64,000 bases of DNA from Stappia sp. 28M-7 (GCF_014252955.1 NZ_JACMIA010000001.1:3804258-3868257), one strand, 5' to 3'. Positions 1-8,842 are shown, numbered from the stretch's first letter. Notes: generated from the sequence alone by a model not told the origin. Numbers and translations are program-made.

Positions 1-61
1 TCAGCAGGTGCTTGTGCTCGTCGATCCATTTCTGGAAGTTGAAGGCCGCAAGTCTCGACAT
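1..61 (-). CDS. 3-hydroxyanthranilate 3,4-dioxygenase, N-terminal fragment cut by the window edge
   Basis: On the minus strand an ATG at 61-59 opens a frame that runs off the window. The 20 visible residues contain FNFQKWIDEHKHLL, which resembles the conserved opening of bacterial 3-hydroxyanthranilate 3,4-dioxygenases (FNxxxWIDEHxHLLKPPVGN). That enzyme opens the ring of 3-hydroxyanthranilate in tryptophan/kynurenine or nitrobenzoate degradation. A ribosome site (GGGGAG) lies 6 nt before the ATG. Only 20 residues are available, so the call rests on one motif. The metal ligands and C-terminal rubredoxin-like site lie outside the window. Confidence 0.7.
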   Translation of the reverse strand, partial: MSRLAAFNFQKWIDEHKHLL

Positions 62-309
62 TTAAAGCTCCCCGCACTGGCTGGCTCGCGCACGGCGCCG
101 CTTCTTTCAGGGCCCCCGCCCCACGGTCGTCCGCACGTTTTTCTCAGCCAAGGAGACGGCAGAGTGGTATGTCAATCAAATACCAATATTCGAAGCAGAT
201 ATAACGAAACCGGATATCCGAACCTTGCGTCGCGTCCGTTTGCGCACAAGGCCCGGCAGCACCGCACGAGGTACGCCTTGCAGCAGCGGTATATCGCCGG
301 AAGAGCTGG
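62..309 (-). promoter_or_regulatory. Intergenic region upstream of the dioxygenase fragment, with an operator-like dyad
   Basis: This 248-bp gap lies between the rpiR stop and the dioxygenase start. It holds a perfect inverted repeat TGGTAT-N9-ATACCA at 165-185 and a perfect 10-bp palindrome CGGATATCCG at 211-220. A TTGACA hexamer on the minus strand (175-170) sits inside the first dyad, but no convincing -10 follows at 16-18 bp. The dyads look like regulator binding sites for the dioxygenase gene. No coding sequence is supported here. Confidence 0.4.
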
Positions 310-1191
310 TCAGTCGCCGATGGGCTTGGGGCCCACATCCTTGGACAGCGGTACCAGCGAGGTGCGGATACGGCGCAGATACTCGCGCACGCGCTCGGGC
401 CGCTTGCGCGCGGCGCCGGCAGCCAGCACGTCGATGATCGCCACATAGGCAAGCCGCGAGGCGCTCGGCTTGTAGATGTCCTGGTCCTCCGGCAGATCGA
501 GGCCAAGCGCGATGTCGGTGGCGCCGGCAAGATCCGATCCGGCCTTGGTCAGGCTCAGCGACTGCGCCCCGTACTGGCGGGCGATGGCGACGCTGTCGAG
601 CAGTTCGGCCGGCGTGCCGCTGGCCGAGATCGCGAAGACCACGTCGCCGCGCTCCAGCGTCGAAGCGATCATCCGCTGCAGGTAGCCGTCCGAATGCGCC
701 TCCGCCGGCACGCCCAGGCGGAAGAAGCGGTTCGCCCCCTCGCGCGCAACATTGGCCGAACCGCCGCCGACGCCGAAGAAGACGATCCGTCGCGCCCCGG
801 CCAAGAGGTCGATCGCCGCCTCCACCGCAATCGGGTCGAGCTGCGCCCGCGCCCGGTTGAGCGTGTCCATCAGCGCGCCGAACACCTGAGACACCAGCGC
901 ATCGGACAGGGATCCGCTGTCGGGCGCATGCACGTCCATGTATTGCAGCGAGACGGCCACACTCTGGGCGAGGCGGATCTTGAAGTCCTTGAACCCGTCG
1001 CAGCCGAGCGTCTGGCAGAAGCGGTTGACCGTTGCATCGGAGACGCCTGCGCCCTGGGCGATCTCGCTCTGGCGCTGGTAGGCGATGGTCTCCAGGTTCG
1101 CCAGCACGTAGTCGGCGACACGCTGCTCGCGCTTGGGGAAGGCGCCGTCGAGCCGCCTGAGCTGCGCGATGATGTCGATCACCTTGGCCAC
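310..1191 (-). CDS. MurR/RpiR-family transcriptional regulator
   Basis: A 293-residue regulator with an N-terminal RpiR-type helix-turn-helix (about residues 5-80, with SEIAQGAGVSDATVNRF as recognition region) and a C-terminal SIS sugar-phosphate-binding domain (about 120-260, with IVFFGVGGGSANV). I chose a GTG at 1191: a GGGAAGGGG ribosome site precedes it, and the longer ATG frame from 1281 would run into the ridA coding region. It lies 46 bp downstream of ridA on the same strand and is probably co-transcribed. Dyads of the GAAA-TTTC type, known for this family, occur in the ridA/ABC divergent region (1647-1661, 1720-1734), so it probably controls ridA and the importer. The ligand is unknown. 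Confidence 0.88.
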   Translation of the reverse strand: MAKVIDIIAQLRRLDGAFPKREQRVADYVLANLETIAYQRQSEIAQGAGVSDATVNRFCQTLGCDGFKDFKIRLAQSVAVSLQYMDVHAPDSGSLSDALVSQVFGALMDTLNRARAQLDPIAVEAAIDLLAGARRIVFFGVGGGSANVAREGANRFFRLGVPAEAHSDGYLQRMIASTLERGDVVFAISASGTPAELLDSVAIARQYGAQSLSLTKAGSDLAGATDIALGLDLPEDQDIYKPSASRLAYVAIIDVLAAGAARKRPERVREYLRRIRTSLVPLSKDVGPKPIGD

Positions 1192-1237
1192 GCCCCGGGC
1201 CCCTTCCCTGCCATCTGCCCCAGTCTGCGGGGCGAGA

Positions 1238-1627
1238 TTAATCGGCTTTGTAGGCGATGACATCCATCTCGACCTTCGCATCCACCATCAACGGCGACTG
1301 CACCGTGGAACGTGCCGGAGGGTGGGCCCCGAAATGCCGCTCGAACACGGCGTTGAAGCTGGAGAAATCACGGGCGTCATCCAGCCAGACATTGACCTTG
1401 ACCACATGCTCCAGTCCGCAGCCGGCCAGCGCCAGCACCGACTTGATGTTCTCGATCACCTTTTCGGTCTGCGCGACGATGCCGCCGGTGATGATCTCCC
1501 CCCCTTCCACCGGCACCTGGCCGGAGACATAGACGAACCCTCCGGCGGTGACCGCCTTGGCGAACGGGCGCTTCTGTCCACCGGCTGCGAGGTCGGCGGT
1601 GTCGTGACGGGTGATGCCCTTGGTCAT
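1238..1627 (-). CDS. ridA: RidA/YjgF family enamine/imine deaminase
   Basis: A 129-residue RidA-family protein of normal length. It keeps the active-site arginine (R106, in PPARSTVQ) and the conserved glutamate (E120). RidA proteins hydrolyse reactive 2-aminoacrylate-type enamines released by PLP enzymes, usually as trimers in the cytoplasm. It is divergent from a peptide-type ABC operon that ends in a PLP enzyme (8843-9922), and it precedes the rpiR gene. This suggests it clears enamine intermediates made by that PLP enzyme. A role as a 2-aminomuconate deaminase (a RidA relative) is less likely but worth noting because a 3-hydroxyanthranilate dioxygenase gene lies nearby on the same strand. 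Confidence 0.9.
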   Translation of the reverse strand: MTKGITRHDTADLAAGGQKRPFAKAVTAGGFVYVSGQVPVEGGEIITGGIVAQTEKVIENIKSVLALAGCGLEHVVKVNVWLDDARDFSSFNAVFERHFGAHPPARSTVQSPLMVDAKVEMDVIAYKAD

Positions 1628-1646
1628 GGAAATTCTCAGCTCCGTA

Positions 1647-1661
1647 TGAAAGTTTCTTTCA
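1647..1661. promoter_or_regulatory. Probable RpiR operator, site 1
   Basis: TGAAAG-TTT-CTTTCA is a perfect 6-bp dyad with a 3-nt spacer, 20 bp before the ridA start. It matches the GAAA-Nx-TTTC form typical of MurR/RpiR operators. It overlaps the predicted ridA transcription start. Confidence 0.6.
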
Positions 1662-1725
1662 TTATCTACCGCGGTTTGGCGGGAAACTCAAATTCCCGTT
1701 TGACAGTTTAGGTAGATTATGAAAA
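1656..1725. repeat. Large imperfect inverted repeat centred on the divergent ridA/ABC promoter region
   Basis: The 15 bp at 1656-1670 and the reverse complement of 1711-1725 agree at 13 of 15 positions (shared core TCATNATCTACC). The two arms face outward toward the divergent genes. The symmetry suggests mirrored promoter/operator halves for ridA and the ABC operon. Confidence 0.5.
1663..1691 (-). promoter_or_regulatory. Predicted ridA-rpiR sigma70 promoter
   Basis: On the minus strand TTGAGT (1691-1686) is followed by a 17-bp spacer and TAGATA (1668-1663). The start site would fall near 1656, inside operator site 1, which fits repression. A smaller dyad CGGGAA-N7-TTCCCG (1680-1698) overlaps the -35. 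Confidence 0.55.
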
Positions 1726-1734
1726 TTTTTTACA
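1720..1734. promoter_or_regulatory. Probable RpiR operator, site 2
   Basis: TGAAA-ATTTT-TTACA is a dyad with 4 of 5 matching arm positions. Its centre lies 73 bp from that of site 1, close to seven helical turns, so both sites face the same side of the DNA. A TTGACA hexamer at 1700-1705 precedes it, but no good -10 is visible for the plus-strand operon. Confidence 0.45.
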
Positions 1735-1855
1735 CAACGAACAGCCGGCGCAGACACGGCAGATCGTGGGATGGCTGCACGGCCGGCGAATGCACGTCGC
1801 CTGCCCGTGTAGCCCATCCGGGCTACCCAGAGGACCCTGTATTTGGAGGAGTGGA

Positions 1856-3397
1856 ATGTTTCGGAACACCCGCTGGAAAACCGTGTTCGCCGCGGCGATC
1901 GCGACATCCATGGCCAGTACCGCCTTCGCGGCCGGCACCCTGCGCTACGCCACGGTCGGCGAGCCGCCCAGCCTCGACCAGCACGTCGTCACCTCGGACC
2001 TTTCGACGACCATCGCCCACCACATGTTCGAGGGTCTCTACACCTTCGACGCCAGCAATTCGCCGGTGCCGCTTCTGGCCGAGAGCGACCGGCTGGAGGA
2101 TGACGGACGCACCATCGTCATCACCCTGCGCAAGGACGTGACCTTCCACAACGGCACCGACATGACCTCGGCCGACGTGGTTGCCTCGCTGAAGCGCTGG
2201 GGCGAGTTCGGTTCGCGCGGCAGCCTGCTGTTCTCGAATGTCGACAGCATCGAGGCGACCGGCGACCATGAGGTCACGCTGCGCCTGAAGCAGCCGTTCG
2301 GCCCCTGGAAGAACCTGCTGGCCTTCATCAACGGCGGCCCGGCGATCTATCCCGCCTCCGTCATGGAAGGCGCCGGCAAGGAGCCTATCGCACCGGAAAA
2401 CTACATCGGCACCGGCCCCTACCGCTTCGGCGAGTGGCAGCCCAACCGCCATGTCGAGCTCGTCCGCTTCGACGACTATGATTCGCCCGAAGGCGAGCCG
2501 AATGGCTATGGCGGCACCCGCAAGGCCGAGTTCGATGCGCTGCGCTTCATCCCGGTCCCCGACGTCGGCACCCGCGTCAGCGGCCTGCAGGCCGGCGACT
2601 ACGACTATGCCGAGAACATCCCGGGCGACCTCTTCGATGCCCTCGATTCCAGCCCGGACGTCACGACGATCCTGAACGGCGGCCCGATCTTCGGCCTGGT
2701 CTTCATGAACTCCAAGGAAGGCCCGCTGAAGGAGAACTTCGCCCTGCGCCGCGCCATCCAGACGGCCATCAACAAGACGCCGGCGCTCCAGGTCTCGATC
2801 GGCCCGGAAAAGCTGTGGCGTGCCAACGGCTCGTTCATGCCGCAGGGCAATGTCTGGTACACAGAATCCGGCGCTGACAACTTCAGCAAGGGCGATGCGG
2901 CCGCGGCGAAGGAGCTGGCCAAGGAAGCCGGCTACAACGGCGAGCCGATCAAGTTCATGGTGTCGACCAACTACCCGTTCCACTACGACACGGCGATCGT
3001 CTACACCAAGCAGCTCGCCCAGGCCGGCTTCAACATCGACCTGCAGGTCTACGACTGGGCAACGCTCATCAAGAAGCGCGGCGAACCGGACCAGTGGGAC
3101 CTGTTCTTCACCCATCACGGCTTCGTGCCGGATCCGATCCTGATCTCGGTGATGAACCCCAACTACCCCGGCTGGTGGGCCACCCCGGAAAAGACCGCGC
3201 TGTCGGAGAAGTTCACCGCCTCGGCCGATCCGGCGGAGCGGCAGAAGCTGTGGGGCGAGCTGCAGGCGCTCGTCTACGAGCAGGTCCCGACCATGAAGAC
3301 GGGCGACATCTACACCTACAACATCGCCTCCCCGGCGCTTAAGGGCCTCGGCGAAGCAACCCTGATCTGGCCGCACTTCTGGAACGTCTCGAAGTAA
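1856..3397 (+). CDS. Dipeptide/oligopeptide-type ABC transporter substrate-binding protein
   Basis: A 513-residue family 5 solute-binding protein (DppA/OppA/NikA type). A Sec signal peptide of about 27 residues ends in ASTAFA, so the mature protein is periplasmic. The frame can be read from 1766, but the ATG at 1856 is preceded by GGAGGAG and opens with the signal peptide. It is the first gene of an operon with two permeases, two ATPases, an M81 peptidase and a PLP enzyme. The context suggests a peptide or amino-acid conjugate as substrate, but this family also binds nickel, haem and sugars, so the substrate cannot be fixed from sequence. A stem-loop follows the stop codon. Confidence 0.88.
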   Translation: MFRNTRWKTVFAAAIATSMASTAFAAGTLRYATVGEPPSLDQHVVTSDLSTTIAHHMFEGLYTFDASNSPVPLLAESDRLEDDGRTIVITLRKDVTFHNGTDMTSADVVASLKRWGEFGSRGSLLFSNVDSIEATGDHEVTLRLKQPFGPWKNLLAFINGGPAIYPASVMEGAGKEPIAPENYIGTGPYRFGEWQPNRHVELVRFDDYDSPEGEPNGYGGTRKAEFDALRFIPVPDVGTRVSGLQAGDYDYAENIPGDLFDALDSSPDVTTILNGGPIFGLVFMNSKEGPLKENFALRRAIQTAINKTPALQVSIGPEKLWRANGSFMPQGNVWYTESGADNFSKGDAAAAKELAKEAGYNGEPIKFMVSTNYPFHYDTAIVYTKQLAQAGFNIDLQVYDWATLIKKRGEPDQWDLFFTHHGFVPDPILISVMNPNYPGWWATPEKTALSEKFTASADPAERQKLWGELQALVYEQVPTMKTGDIYTYNIASPALKGLGEATLIWPHFWNVSK

Positions 3398-3420
3398 CGC
3401 ACGATCCCGTCGTCCCCCTC

Positions 3421-3467
3421 CGGCCTTTGCGAAAGTCCGTCCGACGGACAACACTCGCAAAAGGCCG
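3421..3467 (+). other. Compound stem-loop between binding-protein and permease genes
   Basis: The outer stem pairs CGGCCTTTGCGA (3421-3432) with 3455-3467, with one bulged A. The inner hairpin is GTCCGT-CCG-ACGGAC (3435-3449). There is no T-run. It probably protects or processes the 3' end of the binding-protein mRNA so that this gene is expressed above the permeases. Confidence 0.55.
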
Positions 3468-3512
3468 GGGGCGGGCTGGCCGCCTCCCGACATTTCGCGG
3501 AAAGTCACGCTC

Positions 3513-4460
3513 ATGCTCGGATATGCCCTGCGGAGACTGCTGACGCTCGTGCCGACGCTGCTCGCCGCCTCGCTGCTGGTCTTCCTTTTCGTGCACCTGA
3601 TCCCCGGCGATCCGGCTGCCGTCCTGCTTGGCGATAGTGCCACGCCCGAGGAAATCGCCAGCCTGACGCGCGAGCTCGGTCTCGACCAGCCGCTCTACAC
3701 GCAGTACCTGCTATGGCTCGGCAACGTGTTGCAGGGCGACTTCGGCACGTCGATCTTCTTCCGCGTTCCCGTCACCTCGGTGATCGCCGACGGTGCGGAG
3801 ACCTCGATCCTTCTCGCCCTGATGACGATGGTCTGGATCGTCATTCTCGGCGTCCCCATCGGCGTCGTCGCCGCCAGCTATCGCGGCACCTGGGTCGACC
3901 AGGTCACGTCCGGCGGCGCCATGCTCTTCGCCTCCGTGCCGACCTTCTGGCTCGGCCTCTACCTGATCCTGATCTTCTCGGTGACGCTCGGCTGGCTGCC
4001 CTCGTCCGGCTTCCCGTCCGTGACCGACGACGGCGGGCTCGCGAACCTGCGCTATCTGCTGCTGCCGAGTTTCACGCTCGCTGCCCCCAACGCCGCGCTG
4101 ATCATCCGTCTGGTGCGTGCCTCCATGCTCGACGTGCAGCGCGAGGATCATGTGCGCACCGCCCGCGCCAAGGGCCTCGCCCCGTGGAAGGTCTCGGTGA
4201 AGCACGTCTTCCGCAACGCGCTGATCGCCGTCGCCGCCGCCTTCGGCTTCACCTTCGCCGCCCTCGTCTCCGAGGCGGTGGTGACCGAAACCGTCTTCTC
4301 GCTGCCCGGCATCGGCCGCCTCGTGGTGCAGTCGATCCTGCGCCGCGACTACCCCGTCATCCAGGGCGTCATCCTGGTGATCGTCGTCCTCTACATGGTC
4401 ATCAACCTCCTGGTCGACCTCGCCTATGCGCGCCTCGACCCCAGGGTGTCGCTGAAATGA
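3513..4460 (+). CDS. ABC transporter permease, DppB type
   Basis: A 315-residue inner-membrane permease with about six hydrophobic segments. It has the DppB/OppB N-terminal pattern (LRRLLTLVPTLL, then HLIPGDPA) and the cytoplasmic coupling loop around RTARAKGLAPWKV near residue 215. It pairs with the DppC-type permease 43 bp downstream to form the transmembrane channel. Length and domain layout are typical. It lies 115 bp after the binding-protein gene, separated by a stem-loop. Confidence 0.9.
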   Translation: MLGYALRRLLTLVPTLLAASLLVFLFVHLIPGDPAAVLLGDSATPEEIASLTRELGLDQPLYTQYLLWLGNVLQGDFGTSIFFRVPVTSVIADGAETSILLALMTMVWIVILGVPIGVVAASYRGTWVDQVTSGGAMLFASVPTFWLGLYLILIFSVTLGWLPSSGFPSVTDDGGLANLRYLLLPSFTLAAPNAALIIRLVRASMLDVQREDHVRTARAKGLAPWKVSVKHVFRNALIAVAAAFGFTFAALVSEAVVTETVFSLPGIGRLVVQSILRRDYPVIQGVILVIVVLYMVINLLVDLAYARLDPRVSLK

Positions 4461-4503
4461 CCCGGACCCGTTCTCTCAAGCCGCAAAGCCAGGGAGCTGA
4501 GGC

Positions 4504-5355
4504 ATGACCGCGATCCTCACCATGGGCCGCATCTTCCGCGGGCGCTGGCTCGCCACCGCCGGACTGTGCTGGCTGATCCTGGTCGCACTGGCCGCGATCT
4601 TCGCCCCGCTCGTCGCGCCCTACGACCCGCTCGAGCTCGACCCGCTCGTGCGCCTGTCGCCGCCCAGCCTCGAGCACTTGTTCGGCACCGACCACTATGG
4701 CCGCGACAGCTTCTCGCGCAGCCTCTACGGCGCCCGCATGGCCATCATCATTGGCATCGGCAGCGTTGTCGTCGCGCTGGTCGCCGGCGGCCTTGCCGGC
4801 ATGGTCTCGGCCTATTTCAACCGCCTCGGCCATGTGATCATGCGCGTCGTCGACGTGCTGATGGCGTTCCCGGCGCTGCTGCTCGCCCTCGTTCTGATGA
4901 CCCTGCTGGAGCGCAGCGTCGTCAACACGGTGATCGTGATCGGCATCGTCTACGCCACCACCACCGCCCGCATCCTCTTCGGCATGACCTTGAAGCTGAA
5001 GGGCGAGGTTTTCGTAGATGCCGCGACCTGTTCGGGTGCCGGCCATGGCAGCATCTTGTTCCGCCACATCCTGCCGAATCTCGTCTCGCCGCTCCTGGTG
5101 CAGGCAAGCTTCATCTTCGCCTTCGCCCAGCTGCAGGCGGCGGCGCTCGACTTCCTCGGCCTCGGCCTCCCGCCGGAAGTGCCGAGCTGGGGCAACATGC
5201 TGTCGGAATCGCGCATCTACGTCACCCGCGCTTCCTGGCTGCTGCTGTTCCCCGGCGCGCTGATCATCCTGTCGGTCTTTTCCATGAACCTGGTCGGCGA
5301 CGCCCTGCGCGACAGCATCGACCCGCGGTTCCGCAACGACATCAAGGGGGTGTGA
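4504..5355 (+). CDS. ABC transporter permease, DppC type
   Basis: A 283-residue permease with the DppC/OppC signature LFGTDHYGRDSFSR near residue 60, five to six membrane segments, and the coupling loop (VDAATCSGAGHGSILFRHIL) near residue 180. It completes the membrane channel with the preceding DppB-type protein. The next gene starts 2 bp after its stop, which indicates tight translational coupling. Confidence 0.9.
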   Translation: MTAILTMGRIFRGRWLATAGLCWLILVALAAIFAPLVAPYDPLELDPLVRLSPPSLEHLFGTDHYGRDSFSRSLYGARMAIIIGIGSVVVALVAGGLAGMVSAYFNRLGHVIMRVVDVLMAFPALLLALVLMTLLERSVVNTVIVIGIVYATTTARILFGMTLKLKGEVFVDAATCSGAGHGSILFRHILPNLVSPLLVQASFIFAFAQLQAAALDFLGLGLPPEVPSWGNMLSESRIYVTRASWLLLFPGALIILSVFSMNLVGDALRDSIDPRFRNDIKGV

Positions 5356-5356
5356 G

Positions 5357-6358
5357 ATGACGCGCCCGAATGCAGACACACGCGACCTGTTGCTCGACAT
5401 GCGCGGCCTGACGCTCGGCGTCGCCACGCCCGACGGCATTCTGCCGGTGGTGCAGGACCTCTCGCTCAGCCTGTCGACCGGCGAGACGCTCGGCATCGTC
5501 GGCGAAAGCGGCTGCGGCAAGAGCCTCACCTCGCTCGCCATCATGGGACTGCTGGAGGGAACGCCCGTGCGCGTTCTTGCAGGCGAGATCTTCTTCCGCG
5601 GCCGCGATCTCCTGCGCCTGTCGCCGCGCGAGCGCCGCGCGGTCATGGGCAACGAGATGTCGATGATCTTCCAGGAGCCGATGACCTCGCTCAATCCGGT
5701 CTACCGGATCGGCGACCAGATCATCGAGGCGATCCGCGAGCATCAGCCGATGTCGCGCCGCGCCGCCCGCGACCGGGCGCTGGAGCTGCTGACCATGGTC
5801 CGCATCCCCGACCCGGCGGGGCGCATCGACAGCTTCCCGCACCAGCTGTCCGGCGGCCAGCGTCAGCGCGTAATGATCGCCATGGCGCTCGCCGGCTCGC
5901 CGCGCCTCCTGATCGCCGACGAGCCGACCACCGCCCTCGACGTCACGGTGCAGGCGCAGATCCTCAAGCTCATCGTCGAGCTGCAGAAGGAAACCGGCAT
6001 GGGGGTCATGCTGATCTCCCATGACCTCGGCGTCATCGCCGAGACCTGCGACCGCATCGCCGTGATGTATCGCGGCCGCGTGGTCGAGACGGCGGGTGCG
6101 CGCGAGCTCTTCCAGGACATGCGCCATCCCTACACGCGCGGCCTGCTGGACTCGATTCCCGAGGCCGACGAGGACGTCGACCGGCTGTCCGCCATTCCCG
6201 GACGCGTCCCGACGCTCGACGAGACCATCACCGGCTGCGCCTTCCATCCGCGTTGCGCGCGGGCGGGCGCCGGTTGCGACAGCGACCAGCCGGCGCTCGC
6301 CGCCTTCGCGCCCACCCATTTCGCCCGCTGCCACTACCCGCTGGAGCCGGACGCATGA
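5357..6358 (+). CDS. ABC transporter ATP-binding protein, DppD/OppD type
   Basis: A 333-residue ATPase with Walker A GESGCGKS (49-56), signature LSGGQ (164-168) and Walker B LLIADEP (184-190). The C-terminal oligopeptide-transporter extension contains CAFHPRC. It forms a heterodimer with the following DppF-type ATPase to energise import. Its last 4 bp overlap the next start codon (ATGA). Confidence 0.92.
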   Translation: MTRPNADTRDLLLDMRGLTLGVATPDGILPVVQDLSLSLSTGETLGIVGESGCGKSLTSLAIMGLLEGTPVRVLAGEIFFRGRDLLRLSPRERRAVMGNEMSMIFQEPMTSLNPVYRIGDQIIEAIREHQPMSRRAARDRALELLTMVRIPDPAGRIDSFPHQLSGGQRQRVMIAMALAGSPRLLIADEPTTALDVTVQAQILKLIVELQKETGMGVMLISHDLGVIAETCDRIAVMYRGRVVETAGARELFQDMRHPYTRGLLDSIPEADEDVDRLSAIPGRVPTLDETITGCAFHPRCARAGAGCDSDQPALAAFAPTHFARCHYPLEPDA

Positions 6359-7356
6359 CCGACGCAGCCCCCCTCCTCCAGGTCCGCGACCTGAAGACCC
6401 ACTTTACCTTCCGCGCGCCCTCAACCGGCGTGTTGCCGGGCCCCAAGCGCATCCTCAAGGCGGTCGACGGCGTCTCCTTCGACCTTGCCGAGGGTGAGGT
6501 GCTGGGCATCGTCGGCGAGAGCGGCTGCGGCAAGTCCACGGTAGGACGCACGCTGACGAAGCTCGAGCCGGCGACGAGCGGCGAGGCGCGGTTCCGCGGC
6601 CGCGACATTCTGGGGCTTTCGGCGGGCGCCTTCCGGCCGCTGCGCCGCGAGATCCAGATGATCTTCCAGGACCCCTTCGCCTCTCTCAATCCGCGCCTCA
6701 CCATCGAGCAGACGCTGGCCGAGCCGGTCCGCATCCACGGCCTTGCCCGTACCCGCGAGGAGGTGCGCGCCCGCATCGCCGACACGCTGGTGAAGGTCGG
6801 CCTCGATCCGAAGGTGATGACCCGCTATCCGCACGAGTTCTCCGGCGGCCAGCGCCAGCGCATCGGCATCGCAAGGGTGATGATCGTCGAACCGCGCCTC
6901 GTCATCGCCGACGAGGCGGTCTCCGCACTCGACGTGTCGATCCAGGCGCAGGTGCTCAACCTCATCAAGGACCTGCAGCGCGACAGCGGCATCTCGATGC
7001 TGTTCATTTCCCACGACCTTGGCGTCGTGCGGCACATCTCCGACCGTGTCGCCGTCATGTATCTCGGCCGCATCGTCGAGACGGCCCCCAAGGCCGCCAT
7101 CTTCGAAAAGCCGGCGCATCCCTACACGCGCCTGCTGCTCGCCTCCATCCCGCGCATCCGGCCGGGACGGCAGCCGGTCGCCGATCTCGGCGAACCGGCA
7201 AGCGCCGCCTCGCCGCCCTCCGGCTGCGCCTTCCATCCACGTTGCCCGCTGGCCACCGACATCTGCCGCTCGACGCGGCCCGATCCGGTGGACCTCGGCA
7301 ACGGACGTTCCAGTGCCTGCCACCATGCCGGCCAGCTTCTCGGGGAGGCCGCCTGA
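6355..7356 (+). CDS. ABC transporter ATP-binding protein, DppF/OppF type
   Basis: A 333-residue second ATPase of the importer. Walker A GESGCGKS is at 54-61, followed by an intact FSGGQ signature, a Walker B ending DEAVSALD, and the C-terminal cysteine-containing extension CAFHPRCPLATDIC. I start it at the ATG at 6355, which overlaps the preceding stop by 4 bp, rather than the longer open frame from 6253. The following M81 gene starts in the last base of its stop codon (TGATG). Confidence 0.92.
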   Translation: MTDAAPLLQVRDLKTHFTFRAPSTGVLPGPKRILKAVDGVSFDLAEGEVLGIVGESGCGKSTVGRTLTKLEPATSGEARFRGRDILGLSAGAFRPLRREIQMIFQDPFASLNPRLTIEQTLAEPVRIHGLARTREEVRARIADTLVKVGLDPKVMTRYPHEFSGGQRQRIGIARVMIVEPRLVIADEAVSALDVSIQAQVLNLIKDLQRDSGISMLFISHDLGVVRHISDRVAVMYLGRIVETAPKAAIFEKPAHPYTRLLLASIPRIRPGRQPVADLGEPASAASPPSGCAFHPRCPLATDICRSTRPDPVDLGNGRSSACHHAGQLLGEAA

Positions 7357-8825
7357 TGGCCGAAATGAAACGCGTATTCGTCGGGTCCCTGGCAACGGAG
7401 ACCAACACCTTCTCGCCCCTGCGCACGGACCTGCAGGACTTCCGCGACAGCTTCTATGCCGGCCCCGGCGAGCATCCCGCAACGCCGACCCTGTGCAGCG
7501 CGGTCTTCCCGGTCGCCCGCGACCGCGCGCGGCAACACGGCTGGCACGTGATCGAGGGCACCGCGACCTGGGCGGAGCCGGGCGGCCTCGTCAACGCCCG
7601 CACCTGGGAGCTGCTGCGCGACCAGATGCTGGCCGAGATCCGCGCCGCGCTGCCGCTCGACATCGTGCTGCTCGGCCTGCATGGCGCGATGGTCGCCGAC
7701 GGCTGCCTCGACTGCGAAGGAGAGATCCTGGAGGCGGTGCGCGCCATCGTCGGGCCGGACACGATCGTCGGCGCCACCTTCGATCCGCACAGCCACCTGT
7801 CGGCAAAGCGCACCGCCAATGCCGATCTGCTGGTCGCCTTCAAGGAATTCCCGCACACCGATTTCGTCATCGCCGCCGAAAGCCTCATAGATCTCGCCCA
7901 CCGCACCTCGGTCGGCGAGGTGAAGCCGGAAATCTCCGTCTTCGACTGCCGGATGATCGAGGTGCTGCCGACCAGCCGCCAGCCGATGCGCGGCTTCGTC
8001 GACAAGCTTAAGGCGCTGGAAGGACATGACGGCGTCCTGTCGGTTTCGGTGATCCATGGCTTCATGGCCGCCGACGTGCCGGACCTCGGCTCCCGCCTCG
8101 TCGTCATCACCGACGGCGACCGGCCGAAGGGCGATCAGCTGGCGCGCGAACTCGGCATGGAGCTCTTTTCCTATCGCGGCCGCACCCGGCCGGATTTCCT
8201 CACCCCGGCGCAGGCGCTCGACAAGGCGGCCGAGACCGACGGCCATCCGGTCGTCATCGCCGATGTCTGGGACAATCCCGGCGGCGGCGTGCCGGGCGAT
8301 TCCACCATCGTGCTGCGCGAGATGATCGCACGCGATCTCACGGATGCCGCCCTCGCCTCCATCTGGGACCCGGTCGCGGTGCGCACCTGCATTTCCGCCG
8401 GCGAGGGCGCGACGTTGCCCTTGCGCTTCGGCGGCAAGATGTCGGCAGCCGCGGGCGAGCCCATCGATGCCGAGGTGACGGTGGAGAAGGTGGTGCGCAA
8501 CGCGGTGCAGAGCTTCGGCACCAGCGTCGTGCCGTTGGGCGATTCGGTGACGATCCGCATCAAGGGGCTGCGCGTGGTGCTCAACACGGTGCGCTCGCAG
8601 ATCTTCAGCCCGGACGCCTTCGCCAACATGGGGATCGACCCGACGGCAATGAAGATCCTGGTTGTGAAGTCGACCAATCACTTCCACGATGCCTTCTCGC
8701 GGATCGCCTTCGACATCCTCTATGCGGCGGTCGACGGGCCCTACCCGAACGATCCGGCGACCAACACCTACCACACCCTCACGCGCGCCATCTGGCCGCG
8801 CGTCGAGGATCCCCACGCCGCCTGA
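7356..8825 (+). CDS. M81 family metallopeptidase (MlrC-like)
   Basis: A 489-residue member of the M81/MlrC family, named after the last enzyme of microcystin degradation in Sphingomonas. An N-terminal DUF1485 domain carries ATETNTFSPL near residue 15, GLHGAMVADG near 107 and the metal-site segment DPHSHLS near 145. The C-terminal MlrC domain contains DNPGGGVPGDST near 305. Most family members sit with transporters and have no known substrate. Here the gene is coupled to the dipeptide-type importer and followed by a PLP enzyme, so it may cleave an imported peptide or amide. The ATG at 7356 is chosen over the longer frame from 7242 because it overlaps the previous stop. Confidence 0.87.
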   Translation: MAEMKRVFVGSLATETNTFSPLRTDLQDFRDSFYAGPGEHPATPTLCSAVFPVARDRARQHGWHVIEGTATWAEPGGLVNARTWELLRDQMLAEIRAALPLDIVLLGLHGAMVADGCLDCEGEILEAVRAIVGPDTIVGATFDPHSHLSAKRTANADLLVAFKEFPHTDFVIAAESLIDLAHRTSVGEVKPEISVFDCRMIEVLPTSRQPMRGFVDKLKALEGHDGVLSVSVIHGFMAADVPDLGSRLVVITDGDRPKGDQLARELGMELFSYRGRTRPDFLTPAQALDKAAETDGHPVVIADVWDNPGGGVPGDSTIVLREMIARDLTDAALASIWDPVAVRTCISAGEGATLPLRFGGKMSAAAGEPIDAEVTVEKVVRNAVQSFGTSVVPLGDSVTIRIKGLRVVLNTVRSQIFSPDAFANMGIDPTAMKILVVKSTNHFHDAFSRIAFDILYAAVDGPYPNDPATNTYHTLTRAIWPRVEDPHAA

Positions 8826-8842
8826 GACGAACGGACCACGCC

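Noticed and set aside
1823-3643. Minus-strand open frame of 606 codons opposite the peptide-binding protein
   Set aside because: It mirrors the codon structure of the plus-strand gene and is rich in Arg, Ala, Gly, Val and Asp with no recognisable domain. It is an antisense shadow in GC-rich DNA.
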